Origin: Clostridium_AD sp050717545
Lineage (GTDB): Bacteria > Bacillota > Clostridia > Clostridiales > Clostridiaceae
Assembly (NCBI RefSeq): GCF_050717545.1
Contig: NZ_JBOITN010000017.1
Coordinates: 124,001 to 188,000, forward strand
Reading direction: 5' to 3'
DNA: 64,000 nt
Under the pieces are notes generated by a model, which was not told where the DNA came from, made no database searches, and saw nothing but the letters and a program-made list of their open reading frames with translations. The position numbers were made by a program, and so were the translations under genes. Positions 53,755-63,443 of the stretch are shown here, in pieces (within the stretch, counting starts at the first letter, position 1; each line of letters begins with the position of its first letter).

Positions 53755-54838
53755 TCGACACTACATTATACCTATATTCGTTCCACATGAAGGCTGTCCA
53801 CATGATTGTGTGTTTTGCAATCAAAATAGCATAACAGGTACATCATCAAAAGTTGATTCAGATTTTGTTACGAGAACCGTAAATGAATATTTAAAAACAA
53901 TAAAGCAAGATGATGCTATTATTGAAGTGTCTTTTTTTGGAGGAACTTTTACTGCTATAAAAATGGAAAAACAGATAGAACTTTTAACTGTTGCAAAGAA
54001 GTTTAAGGATGATAATAAAATAAAGTTTATTAGGTTATCAACAAGGCCGGATTATATTGATGATAATATATTAATTAATTTAAAAAAATATTCTGTGGAT
54101 ATTATAGAACTAGGGGTACAATCATTGGATGATGAGGTGCTACTCAAATCAGGTAGAGGTCATACAGCAAAAGATGTAGAAAATGCTACAAAACTAATAA
54201 AGCAGTATGGTTTTATTCTAGGACATCAAATAATGATAGGATTACCAGGTGATAATGCAAATAAGGATATTGAAACGGCAAAAGGAGTTATTAATCTTAA
54301 ACCGGATATATGTAGAATATATCCGGCGCTCGTAATTAAGGACACGCAAATGGAAAAAATGTATCTAGATAAGAAATTTTTACCTTATACATTAAGTCAA
54401 GCGGTAAATATAAGCAAGAGTATTTACATTATGATGGTTGCGAGAGAGATCAATGTGATTAGAATAGGGTTACAACCAACTGATGAGATTTCAGAAGGCC
54501 ATGATTTGGTTGCAGGACCATTTCATCCTGCGTTTAGAGAACTTGTTGAGGGTAGCATATATAGTGATTTACTTTATGATGTTATTATTAAAAGTTTTGA
54601 TCAAGAGTCTACATTAAATAAAGTAATTGTTACAATAAATCCAAAAGATATTTCCAAACTTTATGCTAATGGAAAAAGCTATTTTAATGAAATGAAAAAA
54701 CAAATAGAGGCTATTAGAGTAGAGGTATTGCAAGATAAAGATGTAGAGCGAGGAAGCATTAGTATATGTATTGGTGAAAAATGCTTTATAAAAACTATAT
54801 ATGAATATTCATGCGTTAAATATAAACAAGGAGTTTAG
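53747..54838 (+). CDS. Elp3-like radical SAM protein
   Basis: The 363-aa product begins MSNRHYIIPIFVPHEGCPHDCVFC, with the CxxxCxxC cluster-binding motif, and has SFFGGTFTAI, LSTRPDYID and ELGVQSLDDEVL, resembling the Elp3/coproporphyrinogen-oxidase-like group of radical SAM enzymes. It lacks an acetyltransferase domain. AGGAGG selects the ATG at 53747, which overlaps the rnc stop by 8 bp. The substrate is unknown; the rnc, radical SAM, smc order recurs in clostridia as far as I recall. Confidence 0.88.
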   Translation: MSNRHYIIPIFVPHEGCPHDCVFCNQNSITGTSSKVDSDFVTRTVNEYLKTIKQDDAIIEVSFFGGTFTAIKMEKQIELLTVAKKFKDDNKIKFIRLSTRPDYIDDNILINLKKYSVDIIELGVQSLDDEVLLKSGRGHTAKDVENATKLIKQYGFILGHQIMIGLPGDNANKDIETAKGVINLKPDICRIYPALVIKDTQMEKMYLDKKFLPYTLSQAVNISKSIYIMMVAREINVIRIGLQPTDEISEGHDLVAGPFHPAFRELVEGSIYSDLLYDVIIKSFDQESTLNKVIVTINPKDISKLYANGKSYFNEMKKQIEAIRVEVLQDKDVERGSISICIGEKCFIKTIYEYSCVKYKQGV

Positions 54839-54860
54839 TTTTTTTAGTAAATGTTTCTAC

Positions 54861-54913
54861 AAATAAAGTATATATTACGTTGAAAGAACTGGAGTAATAT
54901 ATACTTTATTTGT
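54861..54913 (+). terminator. Terminator after the radical SAM gene
   Basis: A perfect 18-bp stem pairs 54861-54878 with 54894-54911 around a 15-nt loop and is preceded and followed by T/A runs. Confidence 0.75.
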
Positions 54914-54953
54914 ATAAAAAAAGACGTACAAAAATAAAAATATGAGGTGAATT

Positions 54954-55052
54954 ATGAAAAGGAAAACAAGAGATAAATATACAAAGGTAATGGTTTACGG
55001 TATAGTTATAATTTTCATTATAGGTTTCGTATTACCAGTATTATTCAGGTAA
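54954..55052 (+). CDS. 32-aa single-helix membrane peptide of unknown function
   Basis: ATGAGGTGA precedes an ATG opening a 32-codon frame: the basic head MKRKTRDKYTK and one hydrophobic helix ending PVLFR. It lies 18 bp before smc on the same strand. It resembles tiny membrane proteins annotated as DUF4044 by length and head-helix layout, but I cannot confirm this. Too short for routine calling. Confidence 0.6.
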   Translation: MKRKTRDKYTKVMVYGIVIIFIIGFVLPVLFR

Positions 55053-55070
55053 ATATAGGAGAGTGTTGTA

Positions 55071-58000
55071 ATGTTCTTAAAATCTATTGAAATAAGAGGA
55101 TTTAAATCTTTTGCAGATAAAACAGAATTAACATTTAAGAAGGGCATTACGGCGGTAGTAGGACCTAATGGAAGCGGTAAAAGCAATATTTCTGATGCTG
55201 TTAGATGGGTACTTGGAGAACAAAGTGCACGAAGCCTTCGTGGGGACAAAATGGAGGACGTAATATTTGCAGGTACACAATTTAGAAAACCAGTTGGACT
55301 TGCTCAGGTTTCGCTTACTTTGGATAATAGTCAAAGTGAGCTGAATATTGATTATGCAAATGTGACGATATCAAGAAGATTGTATCGCTCTGGAGAAAGT
55401 GATTATTTAATAAACAATACATCCTGTAGATTAAAAGATGTTCAACAGTTATTTATGGATACCGGCATAGGGAAAGAAGGATACTCAATTATTGGTCAAG
55501 GCAAAATTGACGCTATTTTAAGTGGTAAAACTGAAGAAAGAAGAAAACTTTTTGAAGAGGCTGCAGGAATTGTTAAGTTTAAGACTAGAAAAGAAGAAGC
55601 GGAAAAGAGATTGGATAACACAGATCTAAATTTGGTTAGAATAGAAGACATTTTAAGCACTTATGAAGAAAGATTAGAGCCGTTAAAAAATGAAAGTGAA
55701 AAAGCAAAGAAATTTTTAAAACTTTTTGAAGAACTTAAGAGCAAAGAGGTTAGTATAATTATTGACTCTATTAATAAAGTTGAGTTAAAAATTAAAATAT
55801 TAGAAAACGAATTTCATAAATTAAATGAAGAAGTTCTTAGTAATGAAGAAGAAAAAAAACAGTTAAAGCAAGATGTGCATGAGTACAGTAGTCAGTCTGA
55901 AAAGTTTGATGATAAAAGCCAACAAGAAAAGCAAATATATTATGATAATAAACTAATTTATCAAAACAGTGTTTCTCAAATTAATATCCTAAATGAACGA
56001 ATAGGAAATTTAGAAAAAGACATAAATAAAACATCAAATGAGAGCGATAATGTTCATAAAAAAATATTAGAATTTAAAAAAAATTTAGAAATTGAAGACA
56101 AGACTTTGAATAACATAAAAAATACTAGAATTAAAATAGTAGAAAAAATTCAATCAGACGAAGTGAAAATCAAAACTATTAAGGGAAATATAGCTATTGA
56201 AAGTGATCAAGCGGAAATTTTTAAAAAGCAAGAGGAAAAAAATATATCTGAAACTATTAAAATAAGCAATAATTTATTAATTTTAAATAATAATATTGGT
56301 ATATGTAAATCAAGAATAGGTTCGCTTAAAAATACCATAGAAAACTTCCAAAGCTCAATGGAAATTAATGCTAACGCAAAAATAACATTTATAGAGCGTA
56401 TGAAGGAATTTAAAGAAATAATAATTGATTATGAAAAAAAACTTTGTGAAAATAAAAATGAAACTTTAAAGCTTCAAAACATTTTGAATTTTGATGAGAA
56501 AATTATGAAGGAATGTAATTTCAAAATCAATAAAACTGAAGCCAGTTTTAATGTTCTAAAAGCCTTAGAAAAAAAACATGAAGGTTATAATAAATCAGTA
56601 AAAAATTTAATGTTGCACGTAAATGAAGGTAAGGTTTGCAATATTCATGAATGTTTTGTACTTGGAGAAAATATAAAGGTTGAAAAACAATTAGAGATAG
56701 CAGTGGAGATTGCACTAGGTGGCAGTATATCCCATATAATAACTAAAGATGAAATAGTTGCAAAAACGTTAATAAATTATTTGAAGGCAAACAACTTAGG
56801 GCGTGCAACATTTTTACCGCTTAATATTATTAAGGGCAAAAAGCTTGTTATTGATAATCAAACTAAAAACATAAGTGGATTTGTTGGGATTGCTAGTGAG
56901 TTAATAGGGTATGATGAAAAGTTCAGTGAAGTTGTAGCATTCATTCTAGGGAGAACAATTATATGTAATGATATGGACTCGGCTCTTAAAATATCTAAGC
57001 GTAATAATTTTAGATATAAAATCGTAACGCTCGCAGGAGAGGTTATAAATGTTGGAGGGTCTCTTACTGGTGGAAGTATCTATTCTAAGACTTCAAATAT
57101 AATTGGTAGAAAAAGGCAAATACAAGAACTAGCTAAAAATTTAGATACTTTAAAAAATGAATCATTTATTAATTTAGAAAAAATAAAACAAAGTAAATCT
57201 AAAATTTTAAAGTTAAATGAAGAAAATTTAAATTTAAAGGATGAAATTCATCTGGAAAACATTGAAGTTACAAAGGTAGAAGCTAAAATAAATACAATAG
57301 AAGATGAAACAGATAAATTGAAAAACAATATTATGAATTCAGAGACTGAAAAAAATTCTCAGGAAATCGAACTTAAACAAATAAATAAAGAAATTAATGA
57401 AAATAACAACTCTATTGCCCAGATGAGTATTTTAAAAGAAGGAATAGAGAAAAATTTGGAGAATGTTGATTTTAAATTAAAAGATAAATTAGCTGAAATT
57501 GAAAACATAAAAGAATTAATTATTGATTCTAAGATAAAAAAAGCTCAAATTGATGAAACAATGAACAATAAATTTTCCGGAATTCAAAGACTAAAAGTTG
57601 AAATACAAGTAGATAATAAAAAAATAATAGTATTTTCTAATGAGATAGAACAAGCAAAACAAAATAAAAAAGCAAGTCAAGAATCTATCCAAAATTCTCA
57701 AGTGAAAGTATCTGAAATAAATACTACATTAGAGAAGATGGAAAAAAACTTTGAAGATAATGAAGTAGAAAGAATTAAAATTAAAGAGCATATAAGAATA
57801 GGTGTTTATCGATTAGATAATGTTTCTTTAATGCTTGAAAAAGTGGAGAAGGAACAACATAAATGTGAATTATCCCTTGCTAAGATTGTTATGGAAAAGG
57901 ATGGTTACTACCGAAAATTGAATGATGATTTTGAGTTAACATATGCAGAGGCGTTACAATTTAAAATCGAAATAGAAGATATCCATAGCCTTAAAGAAGA

Positions 58001-58625
58001 GATAGTTCAGCTAAAAACTGCAATATCAATTCTTGGCAAAATTAACGTAAGTGCTATTGAAGAGTACAAAGAAGTTAAAGAAAAATTTGTATTTATGGAT
58101 GCTCAAAAAGAAGATTTGGTGCTTGCTAAAAATGAATTATTAACTGTAATAGATGAAATGACGGCTAATATGAAAAAGATATTTGCTGAAAATTTTGTTA
58201 TATTAAGGCACAACTTTAATGAAACTTTTATAGAACTATTTCAAGGTGGAAGTGCAGATTTAATACTTACAGATGGAGATGAACTCACAGCAAAAATTGA
58301 TATTAACGTGCAACCACCAGGTAAGAAACTTCAAAATATAAATTTAATGTCTGGAGGAGAAAAAGTTTTATCTGCAATTGCTCTATTATTTGCTATATTA
58401 AAGATGAAGCCAACACCATTTTGTATTTTGGATGAAATAGAGGCGGCTTTAGACGATGCAAATGTAGTAAGATATGCAGAGTTCTTAAAAAGATTTTCAG
58501 ATAATGTTCAGTTTATTATAATAACGCACAGAAAAGGAACTATGGAGGCAGGCGACGTAATGTACGGAGTTACCATGGAGGAAAAGGGAGTGTCAAAAAT
58601 AGTATCTGTGGATTTCAAAAAATAA
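55071..58625 (+). CDS. smc: Chromosome segregation protein SMC
   Basis: Core ATPase of the condensin with ScpA and ScpB (encoded at 6-7.4 kb). The 1184-aa product has a head with Walker A GPNGSGKSNISDAVRWVLGE, a first coiled coil, a hinge (about 500-670) with the GGSLTGG segment, a second coiled coil, and the C-terminal head with signature LMSGGEK and Walker B CILDEIEAALDDANV. Length is as expected. It is followed by ftsY 52 bp on, as in Bacillus. Confidence 0.97.
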   Translation: MFLKSIEIRGFKSFADKTELTFKKGITAVVGPNGSGKSNISDAVRWVLGEQSARSLRGDKMEDVIFAGTQFRKPVGLAQVSLTLDNSQSELNIDYANVTISRRLYRSGESDYLINNTSCRLKDVQQLFMDTGIGKEGYSIIGQGKIDAILSGKTEERRKLFEEAAGIVKFKTRKEEAEKRLDNTDLNLVRIEDILSTYEERLEPLKNESEKAKKFLKLFEELKSKEVSIIIDSINKVELKIKILENEFHKLNEEVLSNEEEKKQLKQDVHEYSSQSEKFDDKSQQEKQIYYDNKLIYQNSVSQINILNERIGNLEKDINKTSNESDNVHKKILEFKKNLEIEDKTLNNIKNTRIKIVEKIQSDEVKIKTIKGNIAIESDQAEIFKKQEEKNISETIKISNNLLILNNNIGICKSRIGSLKNTIENFQSSMEINANAKITFIERMKEFKEIIIDYEKKLCENKNETLKLQNILNFDEKIMKECNFKINKTEASFNVLKALEKKHEGYNKSVKNLMLHVNEGKVCNIHECFVLGENIKVEKQLEIAVEIALGGSISHIITKDEIVAKTLINYLKANNLGRATFLPLNIIKGKKLVIDNQTKNISGFVGIASELIGYDEKFSEVVAFILGRTIICNDMDSALKISKRNNFRYKIVTLAGEVINVGGSLTGGSIYSKTSNIIGRKRQIQELAKNLDTLKNESFINLEKIKQSKSKILKLNEENLNLKDEIHLENIEVTKVEAKINTIEDETDKLKNNIMNSETEKNSQEIELKQINKEINENNNSIAQMSILKEGIEKNLENVDFKLKDKLAEIENIKELIIDSKIKKAQIDETMNNKFSGIQRLKVEIQVDNKKIIVFSNEIEQAKQNKKASQESIQNSQVKVSEINTTLEKMEKNFEDNEVERIKIKEHIRIGVYRLDNVSLMLEKVEKEQHKCELSLAKIVMEKDGYYRKLNDDFELTYAEALQFKIEIEDIHSLKEEIVQLKTAISILGKINVSAIEEYKEVKEKFVFMDAQKEDLVLAKNELLTVIDEMTANMKKIFAENFVILRHNFNETFIELFQGGSADLILTDGDELTAKIDINVQPPGKKLQNINLMSGGEKVLSAIALLFAILKMKPTPFCILDEIEAALDDANVVRYAEFLKRFSDNVQFIIITHRKGTMEAGDVMYGVTMEEKGVSKIVSVDFKK

Positions 58626-58647
58626 AATAGTATATTATAATGGTTTT

Positions 58648-58661
58648 GCGCTAAAGAGCGC
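58648..58661 (+). other. Small hairpin between smc and ftsY
   Basis: GCGCT-AAAG-AGCGC forms a short stable hairpin just before the AAAGGAGG ribosome binding site of ftsY. There is no T-run, so it is not a terminator; it may affect processing or translation of ftsY. Confidence 0.4.
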
Positions 58662-58677
58662 CCAAAGGAGGATTAAG

Positions 58678-59589
58678 ATGTTTGGAGGATTTTTTGATAA
58701 ATTAAAAGATGGACTAACAAAAACTAGAAACAATATTACTCAGAAGGTTAGCGGAGTATTAAACTTAGCCTTAGTGATTGATGATGATTTATATGAAGAA
58801 TTAGAAGAAATATTAATTACATCAGATATAGGTGTAGATACTTCTATTTATATCATTGAAAGACTTCGAAAAAAGGTGAAAGAATATAAAATAAAAGAAC
58901 CAACACAAATTATACCTTGTTTGAAAGAAGTTTTAATGGAGATATTAGATCAAGATGAAAACCTAAATGATAATGAATTGCTTCCAAGAGTGATTTTGGT
59001 GATTGGGGTTAATGGAGTTGGGAAAACTACTTCTATTGGTAAAATGGCATCAATTTTAAAAGAAAACAAAAATAAAGTGCTCATTGCCGCAGCAGATACA
59101 TTTAGAGCGGCAGCAATTGATCAATTGGAGATATGGAGCAGTAGGGCAGGTGTAGGACTAATAAAACATCAAGAGGGCTCTGATCCAGCCGCTGTAGTTT
59201 TTGATGCTGTTCAAGCCGCGAAGGCAAGAAAAATTGATGTGTTAATTTGTGATACGGCTGGTAGACTTCATAACAAGAAAAATCTTATGGATGAACTTGC
59301 AAAAATTAACAGAGTGATTAACCGAGAATATAGTGAGGCACATTTAGAAACTTTGCTAGTAATTGATGCTACAACAGGTCAAAATGGTATACAACAAGCA
59401 AAACAATTTATGGAGACATGTCCAATTGACGGTATAATATTAACAAAATTAGATGGTACAGCTAAGGGCGGAGTTGTAATATCCATAAAAAGACAATTAA
59501 ATATACCAGTTAAATATATAGGAGTCGGTGAAGCTATAGAAGATCTGCAAGAGTTTAACTCAAAAGATTTTGTGGAAGCATTATTTTAA
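58678..59589 (+). CDS. ftsY: FtsY, signal recognition particle receptor
   Basis: GTPase that docks SRP-ribosome complexes to the membrane. The 303-aa product has the N domain and G domain with GVNGVGKTTSIGKMA, ADTFRAAAIDQLE, DTAGRLHNKKNL, TKLDGTAKGG and GVGEAIEDL. The long acidic A domain of the E. coli protein is absent, as in other Firmicutes. Confidence 0.97.
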   Translation: MFGGFFDKLKDGLTKTRNNITQKVSGVLNLALVIDDDLYEELEEILITSDIGVDTSIYIIERLRKKVKEYKIKEPTQIIPCLKEVLMEILDQDENLNDNELLPRVILVIGVNGVGKTTSIGKMASILKENKNKVLIAAADTFRAAAIDQLEIWSSRAGVGLIKHQEGSDPAAVVFDAVQAAKARKIDVLICDTAGRLHNKKNLMDELAKINRVINREYSEAHLETLLVIDATTGQNGIQQAKQFMETCPIDGIILTKLDGTAKGGVVISIKRQLNIPVKYIGVGEAIEDLQEFNSKDFVEALF

Positions 59590-59643
59590 AATTGAAAGTT
59601 TTATCCTGTTTTGATAAAAAAAACAGCTGTTAAGTAAAACTAC

Positions 59644-59672
59644 TTGACACCATACATAAATTCTGATAATAT
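59644..59672 (+). promoter_or_regulatory. Sigma-A promoter of the ylxM-ffh-rpsP-trmD operon
   Basis: TTGACA (59644-59649), a 17-nt spacer and TAATAT (59667-59672) lie 24 bp before the ylxM start. Confidence 0.6.
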
Positions 59673-59695
59673 ATGATTTGTGAGTCGGTGATTAT

Positions 59696-60058
59696 ATGGA
59701 AGAAAAGGAAATGGAAAAAAGATTTGAGATTTCTTTATTATTAGATTTCTATGGTGAATTGCTTACACAAAAGCAAAAAAACATAATGGACTTGTATTTT
59801 AATAATGATTTGTCATTATCAGAAATAGCAGAAATAAATAATACCAGTAGGCAAGCTATTCATGATGCCATTAAAAGATCTGATAACATACTTTTGGTAT
59901 ATGAGGAAAAATTAAAATTATTAAGTAAAGATCATATACTTAAAAAAAACCTACAAAATATTGTATTGAAATTAAATGATTTGCAGACTACTATAAAAGA
60001 TAAAGAAATGAATCAAATTATATGTGACATAAAAAAACAAGTTATTGAAAATATTTAG
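59696..60058 (+). CDS. ylxM: YlxM, SRP-associated HTH protein (UPF0122)
   Basis: The 120-aa product has the sigma-70 region-4-like helix-turn-helix LLDFYGELLTQKQKNIMDLYF and SLSEIAEINNTSRQAIHDAIKRSD. In streptococci YlxM stimulates SRP. Its stop lies 10 bp before the ffh start, the usual coupling. Confidence 0.93.
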   Translation: MEEKEMEKRFEISLLLDFYGELLTQKQKNIMDLYFNNDLSLSEIAEINNTSRQAIHDAIKRSDNILLVYEEKLKLLSKDHILKKNLQNIVLKLNDLQTTIKDKEMNQIICDIKKQVIENI

Positions 60059-60068
60059 GAGGTTTATT

Positions 60069-61418
60069 ATGGCTTTTGAAGGATTATCCTCTAAGTTACA
60101 GGATACCATAAAAAAATTAAAAGGTAAGGGTAAGCTTTCTGAAAAAGATATTAAAGATGCTATGAGAGAAGTAAAATTAGCATTACTTGAAGCTGATGTT
60201 AATTATAAGGTAGTTAAAGATTTTGTAAAAAATGTTAGTGAGAAATGTTTAGGTAATGGCGTAATGCAAAGTCTTACACCAGGTCAACAGGTTATAAAGA
60301 TTGTTAATGATGAACTTACAAGTTTAATGGGTAATTCAGAAAGTAAGTTGGAGTTTTCAATAAATGGGTTAACAGTTATAATGCTTGTGGGACTTCAAGG
60401 TGCTGGTAAAACTACGATGGGTGGCAAACTTGCTCTTTCTATGAAAAGAAAAAATAAAAAACCGCTATTGGTTGCTTGTGATGTATATAGGCCAGCAGCA
60501 ATTAAACAATTGCAGGTAGTTGGAAAACAAATAGATGTTCCAGTATTTACAATGGGAGATAAGGTTAGTCCTGTAGATATAGCAAAAGCAGCAATAGCAT
60601 TTTCTAAAGAAAATGGTAATAATGTAATTATAATAGATACAGCTGGAAGGCTTCATATAGATGAAAATCTAATGAATGAACTACAAGATATAAAATTAGC
60701 TGTAAGTCCAAGCGAAATATTGTTAGTTGTAGATTCCATGACAGGTCAAGACGCAGTTAATGTAGCAGAAAGCTTTAATTCACAGCTTGATATAACTGGA
60801 GTTGTACTTACAAAACTTGATGGAGATACAAGAGGTGGAGCAGCATTATCTATCAAAGCAATAACTGGAAAATCTATAAAATTTGTTGGATCTGGAGAAA
60901 AAATGAGTGATTTGGAAGTTTTCTACCCGGATAGAATGGCATCAAGGATACTCGGTATGGGTGATGTACTTTCATTAATTGAAAAAGCACAACAGTCTTT
61001 TGATGAAAGTGAAGCAAAAGAACTTGGAAGTAGAATGCTTTCCAAAGAATTTAATCTAGAGGATTATTTAGCAATGATGCAACAAATGAAAAAACTTGGA
61101 CCATTGAATAAATTAGTTGAAATGATGCCGGGTGTTAATAAGAAACAATTGCAGGGTGTAGATCTTTCTCAAGGTGAAAAAGAAATGGGAAAAGTTGAAG
61201 CTATTATAAACTCAATGACAATATCTGAAAGAAGCCATCCCAGCTTAATTAGTAGTTCGTCTTCTAGAAAAAAGAGAGTTGCTAATGGGTCAGGCACTTT
61301 AGTACAACAAGTAAATAAGGTGTTAAAAGATTTTGAGATGGCAAAGAAATTTATGAAGCAAGCAAAAGGACTCCAAAAACCTGGTAAAAAAGGTATGTTT
61401 GGTAAAATGCCTTTTTAA
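60069..61418 (+). CDS. ffh: Ffh, signal recognition particle GTPase
   Basis: The 449-aa product has the N domain, a G domain (GLQGAGKTTMGGKLA, CDVYRPAAIKQL, DTAGRL, TKLDGDTRGGAALS) and the Met-rich M domain (LAMMQQMKKLGPLNKLVEMMPG) that binds SRP RNA and signal peptides. The start at 60069 (MAFEGLS) follows AGGAGG by 6 nt. The upstream in-frame start is not supported. Confidence 0.97.
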   Translation: MAFEGLSSKLQDTIKKLKGKGKLSEKDIKDAMREVKLALLEADVNYKVVKDFVKNVSEKCLGNGVMQSLTPGQQVIKIVNDELTSLMGNSESKLEFSINGLTVIMLVGLQGAGKTTMGGKLALSMKRKNKKPLLVACDVYRPAAIKQLQVVGKQIDVPVFTMGDKVSPVDIAKAAIAFSKENGNNVIIIDTAGRLHIDENLMNELQDIKLAVSPSEILLVVDSMTGQDAVNVAESFNSQLDITGVVLTKLDGDTRGGAALSIKAITGKSIKFVGSGEKMSDLEVFYPDRMASRILGMGDVLSLIEKAQQSFDESEAKELGSRMLSKEFNLEDYLAMMQQMKKLGPLNKLVEMMPGVNKKQLQGVDLSQGEKEMGKVEAIINSMTISERSHPSLISSSSSRKKRVANGSGTLVQQVNKVLKDFEMAKKFMKQAKGLQKPGKKGMFGKMPF

Positions 61419-61461
61419 TAATATAACATGCAAAAAAAATAAATTTAAGGAGGTGATATAC

Positions 61462-61704
61462 ATGGCAGTTAAAATAAGATTAAAAAGAATGGGTGCTAAA
61501 CATGCTCCATTTTATAGAGTAGTAGTAGCAGATTCAAGATCTCCTAGAGATGGTAGATTTATTGAAGAAATAGGATACTACAATCCAACAACAGAGCCAA
61601 CTACTATTAAAATAGATGTTGAAAAAGCAACTAAATGGATGAAGAATGGTGCACAACCATCTGATACAGTTAAAAGGTTACTTAACAAAATAGCAGTCAA
61701 CTAG
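61462..61704 (+). CDS. rpsP: 30S ribosomal protein S16
   Basis: The 80-aa product has the L/M-K-R-M-G start (IRLKRMGAKHAPFYRVVVADSR) and GYYNP. AAGGAGGTGA selects the ATG at 61462. Third gene in the run ffh-rpsP-khpA-rimM-trmD. Confidence 0.97.
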   Translation: MAVKIRLKRMGAKHAPFYRVVVADSRSPRDGRFIEEIGYYNPTTEPTTIKIDVEKATKWMKNGAQPSDTVKRLLNKIAVN

Positions 61705-61738
61705 AAAAGTTTGTAAGTAATGAATGGAGGAGTTTTCC

Positions 61739-61966
61739 ATGAAACAGTTACTTGAAGTATTGGCAAAGTATTTAGTTGATAAACCAGAGATGGTAGTAGT
61801 AAATGAAGTAGCACATGAACATATGGTAGTTCTTGAATTATCAGTGGCACATGGTGATATGGGTAAGGTTATAGGAAAACAAGGTCGAATTGCGAAAGCT
61901 ATTCGAACTGTTGTAAAGGCAGCTGCTGTTAAAGAAAATAAAAAAGTGGTTGTTGAAATAAAGTAA
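61739..61966 (+). CDS. khpA: KH-domain RNA-binding protein KhpA
   Basis: The 75-aa product is a single KH domain with the GxxG loop in GKQGRIAKAIRTVVKAAA. KhpA works with KhpB in RNA regulation in Gram-positives. The ATG at 61739 follows GGAGG by 8 nt. A terminator overlaps its stop, so rimM may be partly uncoupled. Confidence 0.93.
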   Translation: MKQLLEVLAKYLVDKPEMVVVNEVAHEHMVVLELSVAHGDMGKVIGKQGRIAKAIRTVVKAAAVKENKKVVVEIK

Positions 61967-61994
61967 GAGTTAGGTTCAACCTAACTCTTATTTT
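61964..61994 (+). terminator. Terminator or attenuator between khpA and rimM
   Basis: TAAGAGTTAGGTT (61964-61976) is complementary to AACCTAACTCTTA (61978-61990), leaving a tight loop, and is followed by TTTT. Confidence 0.7.
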
Positions 61995-62049
61995 AATTAA
62001 ATTTTAAATTTGTAGATTTAGTAAAGTAATTATGGAAGGAGGATTTTAG

Positions 62050-62550
62050 ATGGAAGAATTTATGAGTGTAGGTAAAATAGGTAAAACACATGGATTAAAG
62101 GGTGAAGTTAAAGTTTTTTCATTAACTGATGATCTTGAAAGATTCAAAACATTAAAAAATGTTTATATTGATGGACAGCTAAGAAAAGTTGAGGGTTGTA
62201 AACTTCAACATGATAGAGGAATACTCAAGATCGAGGGTATAGACAGTATAGAACAGGCCGAATTATATAGGAATAAGTTTTTGATGGTTAAAAGAGAAGA
62301 TGCGGTTGAATTGCCAGAGGATAGTTACTATGTAGCGGATTTAATTGATTGCGTAGTTTATGATAATACTGGAGTTGAACTTGGGAAAGTATTTGATGTT
62401 CTTCATACACCAGGTAACGATGTATATTGGGTTAAGGGTAATAATAAAGAAGAAGAAGTACTTATTCCTGTGCTTAAGGATATTGTAGTTAGTATAGATA
62501 TTACTAATCGCAAGATAATAATTAAGCCAGTTAAAGAATGGCAAGAATGA
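62050..62550 (+). CDS. rimM: Ribosome maturation factor RimM
   Basis: Assists 30S head assembly near S19. The 166-aa product begins VGKIGKTHGLKGEVKV and has the PRC-barrel segment SYYVADLIDCVVYDNTG and VLIPVLKDIV. GGAGGAT precedes the ATG. Its stop overlaps the trmD start (ATGA). Confidence 0.95.
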   Translation: MEEFMSVGKIGKTHGLKGEVKVFSLTDDLERFKTLKNVYIDGQLRKVEGCKLQHDRGILKIEGIDSIEQAELYRNKFLMVKREDAVELPEDSYYVADLIDCVVYDNTGVELGKVFDVLHTPGNDVYWVKGNNKEEEVLIPVLKDIVVSIDITNRKIIIKPVKEWQE

Positions 62551-63266
62551 AAATAGACATACTAACTTTATTTCCTGAAATGTTTGATGTTTTCAATTAT
62601 AGTATGATTGGAAAAGCTATGGAGAAAAATATACTGGATATTTCATCACATAATATTCGTGATTATACTACAAATAAACATAAAAAAGTAGATGATTACC
62701 CTTATGGTGGTGGTGCTGGTATGGTTATGCAAGCGCAACCGTTAGTTGACTCCATTAAGGATATTAAACTTCATAATGCTGGAAAAGTTATATTTTTGGG
62801 ACCACGAGGCAAGACTTTTACTCAAGATATGGCAAAAAAGCTATGTGGTGAAAAAGAATTAATATTTGTATGTGGTCATTATGAAGGCATCGATGAGAGA
62901 ACTTATGATTATATAGATTTGGAAATTTCCTTAGGGGACTATGTTTTGACGGGCGGAGAAATGGCATGTATTCCGATAGTTGATAGTATTTGTAGGTTGG
63001 TTCCTGGAGTATTATCATGTTCTGAGAGTTTTACAGAAGAATCTTTTTATGATGGAGTACTTGAGTATCCTCATTATACTAGGCCAGAGTGTTTTGAGGA
63101 CGTAAATGTTCCAGAGGTACTGATTTCTGGACATCATGAAAACATACGGAAATGGAGAAGACTTCAGTCTCTACTAATAACTAAACAAAAGAGACCAGAT
63201 TTGTTTGAAAGCCTTAAGCTTACTTTAGAAGATAAAAGACTATTAAAAAATGGAAATGTAAAATAG
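62547..63266 (+). CDS. trmD: tRNA (guanine37-N1) methyltransferase TrmD
   Basis: SPOUT-fold methyltransferase of 239 aa. It has LTLFPEMFD, DDYPYGGGAGMVMQ, GPRGKTF, CGHYEGIDERT and the SAM-knot segment EISLGDYVLTGGE. The ATG at 62547 overlaps the rimM stop; an ATG at 62538 is an alternative that adds three residues. rplS follows after its own promoter. Confidence 0.96.
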   Translation: MKIDILTLFPEMFDVFNYSMIGKAMEKNILDISSHNIRDYTTNKHKKVDDYPYGGGAGMVMQAQPLVDSIKDIKLHNAGKVIFLGPRGKTFTQDMAKKLCGEKELIFVCGHYEGIDERTYDYIDLEISLGDYVLTGGEMACIPIVDSICRLVPGVLSCSESFTEESFYDGVLEYPHYTRPECFEDVNVPEVLISGHHENIRKWRRLQSLLITKQKRPDLFESLKLTLEDKRLLKNGNVK

Positions 63267-63333
63267 TATTAAGCTTAAATTTTCAATTAATGTTTAGAAT
63301 ATCTACATACATAAGGATAAAGTTGTTTTTATG

Positions 63334-63362
63334 TTGATATATATACATTTTTATGGTATAGT
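63334..63362 (+). promoter_or_regulatory. Extended -10 promoter of rplS
   Basis: TTGATA (63334-63339), a 17-nt spacer and TATAGT (63357-63362), with TGG directly before the -10. Transcription should start near 63369. Confidence 0.65.
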
Positions 63363-63368
63363 GGAGTT

Positions 63369-63443
63369 TGTGCTAGTACGGACGGTCCTCTGTCATGGTT
63401 TAATGATCAAGAACGTCACAATAAAATTTAGGAGGGAATGCAC
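63369..63443 (+). promoter_or_regulatory. Candidate L19 ribosomal-protein leader
   Basis: A 75-nt GC-richer leader precedes rplS. TTGT/ACAA and GACG/CGTC can pair across GTCCTCTGTCATGG and the following bases. L19 autoregulatory leaders are known in Firmicutes; the exact match to the known structure was not verified. Confidence 0.4.
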
